64,000 bases of DNA from Holothuria scabra (Eukaryota > Echinodermata > Holothuroidea > Aspidochirotida > Holothuriidae), in contig CM074195.1 in assembly GCA_037179385.1 (NCBI GenBank), forward strand, positions 28,538,222 through 28,602,221. Reading direction: 5' to 3'. The translations under genes and the position numbers were made by a program. Numbering within the stretch: the first letter of the stretch is position 1; the number at the start of each line of letters is the position of its first letter. The notes beneath the pieces were generated by a model. It ran no database searches. It worked only from the letters and a program-made list of their open reading frames with translations, and was not told the origin of the DNA. This document shows positions 56,437-64,000 of this stretch, piece by piece.

Positions 56437-56510
56437 AATATTTTTCACTTTGGATCTCTGGCCACGATGATAGAACTACTCCGGTGATGACGAGTGACTT
56501 GTTCACTTGG
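56437..56510 (+). CDS. Probable internal coding exon, extracellular-type
   Basis: A strong 3' splice site (cattttcttctttcacttttcag, ending 56436) and a GTATGT donor (56511) enclose 74 bases. They are open in only one frame, entering with two bases of a codon and leaving in phase 0. The peptide is YFSLWISGHDDRTTP then VMTSDLFTW. The spacing W-I-(S)-G-x-D-D ... F-x-W resembles the middle of C-type lectin-like domains (WIG-x-x-D ... W-x-W), but this is too little for a family call. The next exon should start in phase 0, as does the candidate at 63402. Confidence 0.5.
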
Positions 56511-56879
56511 GTATGTACAGTATACTAATTCAAATGTCTAAAACAATTTAAAAAAAGAAAAAAAAAAAGATTCAAGTTTTCTCACTTTTTGTCATTCTTC
56601 AGCAGTCTTGAGTAGGACTTCAAACTGCAACCAGTTATGGAGTTTGTTTAAATGCTTTGATAATGTGGTTATCCCACGGACTTATAAACATGGACATAGC
56701 ATGTAACTTGTACGTCCTATCCATAGCTGATCGCCACTGACTGGGACAAAAAAAAGGCTCACCAAGATGGCTGCCGTGAACCTCATCTAATTTGACGATG
56801 ACTCTGTAATGCTTTAAGCAAAAGTTAAACGTGAATGGGGGAAAATATATTCCTGCAATAAATGGATTTTGACCTAACC

Positions 56880-57000
56880 TTGCCATATATATCATGCACA
56901 ATGGCAGTAGGTTCCATTTTTAGTGTCTTTGGTATGACTCGACCTGGGAATCCAACCCAGGCCTTCTGCGTGAGAGGTGGACGCTGTTGAGGGAGGGCCC
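56880..57000 (-). mobile_element. SINE-A head, reverse copy
   Basis: On the minus strand, 'gcctgggttggattcccagg' (B box region), then 'gtcataccaaagacactaaa' and 'aatggaacctactgccatt'. This is the SINE-A order from head into body. The A box region is damaged and the 3' half is absent. Confidence 0.65.
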
Positions 57001-57189
57001 AGAAGTTTGAAGGATGGGAGAATTGGAACTGGCTGGCATGATGAACAACATTATGGTTGGGTAGGAAACCTGCTCTAGCCCCCTTTTGTCTATGTAGGAT
57101 ATGCTTTAGTTGTACTACATACATTGCACTTCTGCCACAAGTTTTCCAAATTCTGTTCAAGGATTTGGCTAGAAATGCAAAAAAAAAAA

Positions 57190-57355
57190 AAATGATGGGC
57201 TTATTACCACCAAACCCTTAGTCCAAATTGATGATGCACTTGGCCAAAGTTACAGGTTGGTTCAGGGGGGCAAATTAAGCTAATGTTTTAAGGCCCCAAT
57301 GAGGTGCAATTTGATGGATTTTAAAGACCATTTATTTATGCTAATTCAAACTGTG
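57190..57355 (+). repeat. Dispersed repeat G, copy 2
   Basis: Matches 17670-17830 ('ttattaccaccaaaccctta', 'caaattgatgatgc', 'caaagttacaggttgg', 'tatttatgctaattcaaac'). Confidence 0.6.
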
Positions 57356-57359
57356 CCGT

Positions 57360-58650
57360 GCTCTCCTTACCCCCTCTGACAAAAACAATGCAACTTTTAT
57401 CACAGCAGATAACATTTAAATTCACAGCTCAATATTTAAAATGTTGCCACAATACCTGCTATCAAAGAAAACATGATTTTCATTTGTAGACCATTGTTTT
57501 CCCCTTCCCCTCTTTTGAGTTCAGCATTAAACAGGTAGAATATTGCAGAAACAGGTGGTGATTTCCTATAAAACCATAAAATTCCTATCAAGGACAACTT
57601 ACTACTTCCTGTATAACTGGCCTTATTTAACTATTTGTATAACTTGATAGCCATGGGGTCATAAAATATTCTTTTTGTTTGGGCTAGTATTGTTTGAAAC
57701 TATTAGCTATGAACTCTTTCTGCATGTGTCTTCAGTTCTGCACTTTTCATGCAAATAAAGAAGATAAAAATGTCATTTTTCTGAACTTTGCCTGAATACC
57801 ACACTCACCATCTGGTATATGGTCTCCTTTTAAAGCAGTCCCATTTCCTGTAGTTGTGGTTCTTTTAGCATGAACAGAATAAAATGAATGTAGGGTGGAG
57901 TCCTCACATTACCAAACGCAGCAGCTCAGAAAAACATCCCAATTTATGGCTTGTCTCTGATTATTTTTGTCCGTTTTGGAGCTGTTTGGGGCAATATCCT
58001 GGTTTCCAAATTGAAACTAATAAATAACTTCCTAGGTTGATTTCTCTGCGGGAAAGGAGTGCTCAGAGCTGCGTCCTTATTGCTGATAGAATCTTTTGGA
58101 ACACAATAACGCTTGTGCTTTCTGGAAGTTATTTCCTTCCCAAAAATGTGTGGTTCATACGTGCAAACTGAAAAGACGCTGTCTCTTTTGCCTTGAAAAA
58201 AGAAAAAAGTAGCACTCTAAAATGCATTAGAGATCCTGTAGGTGGAAGGAAAACAATTTGGTGGTTTCAAAAGTGTGTGCCATATATATTTAGTAGCATT
58301 GTATTCCTATGTAAGATGTACCTGGTATCATTTGGATCTATAGGAATTGTTAGACTTGACCATAAACTGAAAAAGGTGAGTAAGTTAATTGTTTTCTTTT
58401 TTTTTAGTACTTTTTGCCAAAAGTGGATTTACTGCCTTTTTAATGGAAGATTAGGAATCCGCAAAAAACATTTGAGAAACACTGATCTAAATTTGTAAAA
58501 TGAGAGCTATGTGTAAGCAATTTCTTACCATCCCTGAGTTTTAGTAGCTCTGGATATCTGCATGTGATTGGTGTGTCCATATTTCACTTAGGACTCACTT
58601 GCCAATGTTTAACTTTTCGGAAATTTTTGACATGGCTCCTGCATTTGCCT
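57360..58650. other. Unique-looking DNA with weak exon candidates
   Basis: A GTGAGT donor at 58377 is preceded by 'ctgaaaaag' in an open frame (IVRLDHKLKK), but its acceptor is poor. The stretch 57930-58150 is of mixed composition and not repeated elsewhere in the window. No gene is called. Confidence 0.3.
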
Positions 58651-58679
58651 AGATTGTTCAGTAGAAGTTAACCCCATGT

Positions 58680-58783
58680 TTACTCTTCTTAGGTAATTTT
58701 TACCCCAATATTGTACCATTTTCTTTTTTAGATGACACTATTCTTGTTCATGTGTCATTAAGTCCCATCTAACTAACTTACCA
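58680..58783 (+). mobile_element. LINE 3' UTR and tail copy
   Basis: 'aggtaatttttaccccaata', 'ttctttttta' and then gatgacactattc... 'tgtcattaagtcccatctaa' and 'ctaactta' parallel 27590-27686. The LINE untranslated region is therefore included, not only the tail. Confidence 0.65.
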
Positions 58784-59221
58784 AGTATCATTTACATCAA
58801 TTCTTCAGTACCTTGTGGCAAACTTTATAGCACTCCACGGACTTGACCACCTACAATGGTGTATATAATACTGGGTCTATCCACATGCTCACATAGTATT
58901 ATCTCTGCTCAGAAATGTTTTATTCAATTATTATGAGTGGACCTCAAAGATTAACTTATCATTGATTGTATCTATTTATGAAGCACTGGAGTTGTCAGTA
59001 CAGTCCAAGGATACTGTTTTGCATACAAACTCAGCACCCAAAAGTTTCCACTGATCATGAGATCAAATCTTTCACAAAGCATGTACCATATATTTCTTAC
59101 AAAGAGGAGACCTTAAATCAGAACATGCAGTAGGTTTGTTTAGTTAGATAAAATTTTAAGGCTGTTTTGAAAGTGGTTTAAGTAAGGCCAGCAACAGCCT
59201 TTTTTCCAATAGTGACTCCCT

Positions 59222-59349
59222 GGCTTGGTTTCTCTACTCTATTGCTTACGCTGAGCCTTAAGCACAATAGCTGTAGGTTCTATTTTTAAGGTATCTTACC
59301 ATCAACAAAACTAGAATGATGTCAGATCCTGTTGATTTGAGGATATGTT

Positions 59350-59384
<35 letters not shown>

Positions 59385-59600
59385 GGGGGGGGGGGGGATA
59401 ACAGTCTAGTTCCCCTAGTTAATGGTCTACAGTATGTGTAAAAAGCTTTATTGTCTTATTTGTTTTTTCTTGTAGCTTACGCTGTACTACTACTCATATT
59501 TTTGTATTTTAAGTCTTTCCAAGCCGACTGTGAAAAATAAATGAGTCAAAATCTTACTATCAACAAAGGTATGGTCCAGCCCTTACCACTTGACCATACA
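59222..59600 (-). mobile_element. SINE-A, reverse copy interrupted by a 241-bp insert
   Basis: The body (minus strand: 'cagcgtaagcaatagagtag', 'tagaacctacagctattg') lies at 59222-59309 and the head (CCAACTGTATGGTCAAGTGG, exact A box) at about 59568-59600. Between them is a segment bracketed by a 17-bp near-perfect direct repeat. Confidence 0.65.
59310..59550. mobile_element. Insert with 17-bp target duplication and T32/G14 tract
   Basis: The flanks ATCTTACCATCAACAAA (59293-59309) and ATCTTACTATCAACAAA (59551-59567) differ at one base. A 16-17-bp duplication is typical of L1-type retroposition. The insert contains 32 T directly followed by 14 G (59352-59397) and ends 'gtgaaaaataaatgagtcaaa'. 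It encodes nothing recognisable. Source unknown. Confidence 0.6.
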
Positions 59601-59999
59601 GTTGGTCTAGAACATACAGCTAGTGAATGCCATAAATTTGCTCTGAATTTGTTCAAGTCTTTATATTTTATCACATTGCTTTTTTTACTTCAAATTTCCA
59701 TCCTTTAGTGCAGTATGTTATATCCATACTTAGGACCAAAAAGGTGTGTTGTAGACTCTTCTACCTCTCATATATTTGCTATCAAAGCTTTCTTTAATTC
59801 ACATTGCTAAACTTACCCCGTTACATTTTAATTGCTTATTACCCGTGCACTGGGCCGCTACTTGGAGAAGTTCTAGCACCACACCCCTGTTTCACCCCCA
59901 TCAACTAGTAGATCGTCCTCATTACCCTTCTGCACAAGTCTTTGCTACCTTGAAGGTTTTCTTTTATGACCAAAAAGGTGTTTTGTAGACTCTTCTGTC

Positions 60000-61430
60000 T
60001 CTCATACAGTAGTTGCTATCATACCTTTCTTAAGGTCCCTTGCTAAATTTGACTATAGGTAGGAGAGGTGCCCTCACTTTTGCCCCCTCATCTCCCATCA
60101 GTTTCTGCTAAGTCTGTATTACTTACATAATGTGTTTTTGTTTTCCTTCTTCTTTTTTTTTCTTTTTTTTTGAGTAAAATTTCTTGTTTTGTAAAAATTA
60201 AGGTATATACTTAATTACGTAAGTTTTGTAAAAGAATGGTGCAACAAGGTATGTGTTCATGTTGTGAATGACACAGTTTCTTTTCATTAACCACCATTAG
60301 GACAACAATGTATTACCGTTAATGTAAATTATGTACTGATTTTCATGTGGACTCATGCAGTAACAATTAATGTGTTCTCATACTGTTTTCTGTCACAAGG
60401 TAAAAGGCTCGCTCTTTTCCCAGATACAAATGTAGAGTAAGGGAAAAAATTCTTTTTTAACAGATTTTGCTTCTCACACCCAGACGAAAACAGCAGATGG
60501 AATTGGCTTTACAAAATTCAATTTTTTCATTTTGAAAATCTAGATACAGCATTCAATATTTTGCAGTTTCTATGGCAACCATAGAATTATTGCCACCCTG
60601 CGTATAGCAGTGACGTCAGAATCATTGTTTGGTGACGAAAATATTTGATACATTGTTTGGGGGTGATACTGCTTTTTAAGATTTTTCTTGTTTTGGGTCT
60701 TTTTTGAGAGGCCTTTACATGTGTTTCCATGCGTAGATAATGACTCAATAGTCTGTTAAAAATGTTCGTATTGGGAGGAGAAGTTTTCAATTTTATTTTG
60801 CTTGTATCACTTTTAGTTTAAAAGTGTAGGCGGTAGACCTGTTCTATTCAATTGGATTTTGTCCTCGTTTTTATTAAATTCTGGGAGTATAGGTATTTCT
60901 TTCATGCATTCAAGAACAGGTGAACTAATAAAACAAAGTGGCATATAATTACAAAATGAACATGTGCAGCTGAATAGGACTATGAGAAAAATATACAATG
61001 AAGCATCTTTTCTGATTTTTTTTCAAGTTTCAAGTTTTTACTTGGGCTTTGCACATCTGCAGGTGAGAAAATTGAAGTATTGCAGAACATAATTTCTAGA
61101 GTCCATATTCTCAACCTTGGGGTCGTAATTTAAGCACCTATCTTGGAGACCAGCAGCTCTGTATTGCTAGAAATAACAGACTTGTAAGTTAAACTGAACT
61201 TTACACATTGTGACTTGACAAATGCAGAAGTGATTCATTCCGGGGGGGGTGGGGATTGGGGAGGTACATGTGATAATTGGGGCGGTGATCTGTTGCTGTA
61301 TCCTGTAAGAGAGTTGTCTTCAGGAATGAGGCAGGATTGGATGTAATGCTATAGAGCAGGATAAGGCTGAATTGCAAACACATAAACATGTCAATGGCCA
61401 TGGTAGTTCATTTGACCAATTAGACAATAG
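60000..61430. other. AT-rich DNA with possible regulatory motifs
   Basis: No gene is supported. The CRE and X-box-like motifs are listed separately. Confidence 0.35.
60566..60618. promoter_or_regulatory. X-box-like motif and perfect CRE
   Basis: GTTTCTATGGCAACCATAG (60566-60584) contains the GGCAAC half of an RFX X-box. Twenty-six bases later comes the palindromic cAMP response element TGACGTCA (60611-60618). RFX and CREB-type sites co-occur in known promoters, but no transcript is visible here. Confidence 0.3.
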
Positions 61431-62084
61431 TATGTCCAACCTGTTGCACTCCTATTAACCTCATTTATGACTACTATTAGGTAGCATGGAACGATCTCTG
61501 GGGATGAAACTGGTGGCACTATGCTGGGTTCTGCTGTAAGCTATCCTAACTTGACCTTGTTTCATTGCCAGTGGAATGGTCAACATCTTTGTTTACTTAA
61601 TTAGCTCTGTTTTTACATATTTTTCTGACCTTTTTTGGTGTCAGATGCTACTGTGTCTTAATCTGCTTCAGCATCAAGACACTGCTCCCTTCATGCCTAT
61701 GGGAGTTTGATGAGTACACCTTTTTGTTACTCTTAGTTTGGTCACCAGTTTCATCGGCAGTGATCGTTCTGCGGTAAATGGGACTGTTCATTAGTAGTTA
61801 CAGGTGTGGTAAGTAGGGCTAGCAGGTTCACAAAATAAGGTAGGTTTTGGATAATTTTGTTACATCATATATACTGAAATTTTCAAAGCGTAAGACTCTT
61901 TTTTTTGTTAGAGAGGTTTGCCACCTTTTCTCGTGTCATATCTAATTGTAAATCGTTTTACATCACATATTTTGTGAAAGGAGCCTAAGTTTAAGAGCTG
62001 TTCTTCTAGGCTTTATCCTGACAGCATCAACAGTCCCTTTTTTAGCATATGGCCCCCTTAGAGAAATACATCTACATTTCCTCT

Positions 62085-62170
62085 CTTTACTGTACCTCCT
62101 ATTAACATGTGTAATATCACCTACCCACAGTTAGACCTTGGGTAAACTAATTACACAGTGGAGATGGAGG
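62085..62170 (+). repeat. Dispersed repeat C, copy
   Basis: 'tactgtacctcctattaaca', 'tgtgtaat', 'acccacagttagaccttggg', 'taaactaattacacag' and 'ggagatggaggctgcc' follow the family order. Confidence 0.5.
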
Positions 62171-62345
62171 CTGCCAACCCCTCCCCCAACACAGCCTCTC
62201 CTGCTCACCACCAAAACCTTTTGGATACATCTGTAGGCATTGTTTTTCTCTTGGAATTCTTCATCTTGGATGCAGCTTGAGACTTTTCCAAAGTTTTCTG
62301 ATTGCTGGTTGTCTCTGAAAAGTGGTAGTTTCTTTGATGAGTATG

Positions 62346-62569
62346 CAGTCCTTGAATTTTGAGGCATGGGAGTGCGATCGCAGATCATCACTCACCTCAA
62401 ATCACAGTTAGGAATGTGATTTTTTGGCACACCTAGCTGAAGCTTTGGAGGCCATACAGATCTATTCCATCTACAATAGAGTTTAATAGAACAGCTCACT
62501 TTCCAACCTACTTAATTTTCTGAGAGATGTGATTTGTAGCATACCTGAAAAATCTAAAACTCCAGGCCT
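62346..62569 (+). mobile_element. Short CAGG-ended MITE, copy 2
   Basis: Starts CAGTCCTTGAATTTTGAGG and ends 'ctccaggcct', matching 1212-1416 along its length. Flanks share AGTAT (left 'tgagtatg', right 'ttagtatc'), an imperfect 8-bp duplication. Confidence 0.55.
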
Positions 62570-63217
62570 TAGTATCTTTTCCTTTGGGTGTTTTGGGGGA
62601 CTGGAACTGACCACACTGGACAGGTGTGTGATGGAAAATACTCTGAGATCTGTATCAAAAACACAGAAAAGTAACTTGAGGCAAGCCCAGAGTCAACCTT
62701 CTCTAGCTGAGTTAGACGATTGAAGCATTAAAAGGATTAAAATAATGGGTACCCTTTACTCAGTCATAAAATAATGGGAAAAACGGAAGGGAATGTCTTA
62801 AAATGAAATGAACTCACTGAGACCGTAAACTGTATTCAGTCCTAGAAGCAAAGGTTGGTTTATATTTAGGTGGGCTCAGTTTATATTTTAATTATAGTAC
62901 TTATCAACACCTTTAACACCTGCCATGTGAAGCCATACACTAATGCTGTCACAGTAAAAGAGTCATTATTTGATCTGCCGTTCTGGTCAGGAAATTTTGC
63001 TTTGTTGTTGGAAATATGTATTAAAACAATCTTGGATTTTCCTTAGATAATTGGCTGGAGGTTTTTAACGTAATATGTTTCCCCTTCATACTGGTATCTA
63101 CTATCTTCCCCAATCTCTTTATACCCTGTCTTGCCCCTTTCCTATCCCTGTCAGCCTAAAGTATCTGTTTCTTCCACTTGGTGAACCAAAATTTGTATTG
63201 TTGGATGTGAGTCTAGT

Positions 63218-63310
63218 GGACCTCTCATTACCTTCTTTTTGCACATAAAACCCTCACTATGCCACAATTAGTTCCTGGCAAAGAAATAACTCAGTGGTGG
63301 AGGGCGCCCT
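63218..63310 (+). repeat. Dispersed repeat C, copy
   Basis: 'cctctcattaccttcttttt', 'ccctcactatgccacaatta', 'gttcctggcaaagaaataac' and 'gtggtggagggcgccct' follow the family order, including the GGGCGCCC palindrome. Confidence 0.5.
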
Positions 63311-63401
63311 GCTGTATAGAACAGTCCATCTTGTCCTTTTCTCACTTGCCATAAATTAGAGACAAATTTGTGCAATTTGGCTTTCTCTGTCCGTTTGTAA
63401 G

Positions 63402-63454
63402 CCATTTGAAGAAGCATTCGGAGTTTTTTCATCATCAATAAAGCCTCATTTACG
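63402..63454 (+). CDS. Candidate internal coding exon, unknown protein
   Basis: A pyrimidine-rich 3' splice site (ggctttctctgtccgtttgtaag, ending 63401) and a consensus donor ACG|GTGAGT (63455) enclose 53 bases. They are open in phase 0 as PFEEAFGVFSSSIKPHL plus two bases. Phase 0 entry agrees with the exit phase of the candidate exon at 56437-56510. It lies just downstream of a repeat-C copy, so a repeat-derived pseudo-exon is possible. Family unknown. Confidence 0.4.
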
Positions 63455-64000
63455 GTGAGTAGCAGAGGTTTTAAAGGAGTTCTGTACCATTTTTGTCAAT
63501 GGGATTGTGTCCTGGCTTGTAAATTCCTAAACCAAGCATGGAAGTACTAGGTAGGTAGTACTTCCATGAACCAAGGGGTTTTGAAGATTTTTGAATAATA
63601 AAAACACTAAATTTTTAGCAAACCTTTCAAAAATTGTTTTGATGAAATGCCAATAAATTGCTTTGAAGACATCTGTTTCAATCATCTTTTGATCTGAATA
63701 AAGCATAATGGAAAGAAAAAACATACTTTTTTTTGACATTTTCTAAACATTATTGAACCCCATGGGGGAAAAATACCAGTGCCAGTCTTGTTTTTCTCCC
63801 AGTAGAATTTGAGTCAAAATTCAAGGTTTTCTCAAGGTGATGTTCTTGCCAAGTTTGGAGGGTGTTTGGGGTAAAAGTCAAAGACTGTAAAAAAGTTTAA
63901 TTAGTGTATCAGCTTGCTGAGTGTCAGTTTTAAGTGGATATAGGTAAAAAGTCAAAGGTTTTAAAAGTTCACTCTTGTCACAGTGAAGATACAGGGAGAT

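Noticed and set aside
56825..57160. 111-codon frame on the minus strand
   Set aside because: It runs through a reverse SINE-A head, so it is repeat-derived.
1..64000. CRISPR arrays, operons, bacterial promoters, rRNA
   Set aside because: No spaced identical direct repeats, no gene clusters with ribosome-binding sites and no rRNA-like sequence. The composition, SINEs and splice signals indicate a eukaryotic nuclear genome.

Overview
The window is AT-rich eukaryotic (metazoan) DNA with no complete protein-coding gene. Long open frames are rare, and spliceosomal-type splice signals flank a few short exon-like stretches. Nearly everything recognisable is a transposable element, mostly short and non-autonomous. 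Dense tRNA-derived SINEs, TTAA-flanked MITEs, hAT-like elements and a non-LTR retrotransposon tail suggest a repeat-rich invertebrate, plausibly marine. The species cannot be fixed from sequence alone; the SINE, LINE and MITE families would identify it by database search.

Layout. 1-5.4 kb: a small CAGG-ended element (1212-1416), decayed LINE coding sequence (1988-2095), a diverged 150-bp tandem array, a TTAA MITE (2806-3114) and an 893-bp hAT-type element with a perfect 8-bp target duplication (4537-5429). 5.6-13.5 kb: a MITE fragment, a repeat carrying nuclear-receptor DR1 half-sites, SINE fragments, another MITE and a CAGG-ended MITE. 10.5-16 kb: several exon-like stretches on the + strand; the best is a terminal exon at 15586-15684. 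19.5-22.9 kb: one MITE family inserted into another, plus relatives. 23.7-27.9 kb is the most structured part: an old non-LTR retrotransposon 3' end was split by a roughly 1.7-kb hAT-like element, which was itself split by a second copy of the same family in opposite orientation. Each insertion has its own 8-bp target duplication. A tRNA-headed SINE sharing the LINE's 3' tail lies just downstream. 28-64 kb: scattered SINE, MITE and LINE-tail copies, a CpG-rich block near 38.6-39.3 kb, and + strand internal-exon candidates at 36663-36761, 49691-49766, 56437-56510 and 63402-63454.

Interpretation. The window is probably one or more very large introns plus intergenic DNA around + strand genes of unknown identity. 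The exon candidates rest on splice-site and reading-frame evidence only. The mobile elements form a layered record: old LINE, then hAT, then a second hAT, and MITE inside MITE. The SINEs appear to rely on the LINE family, since they share its 3' tail.
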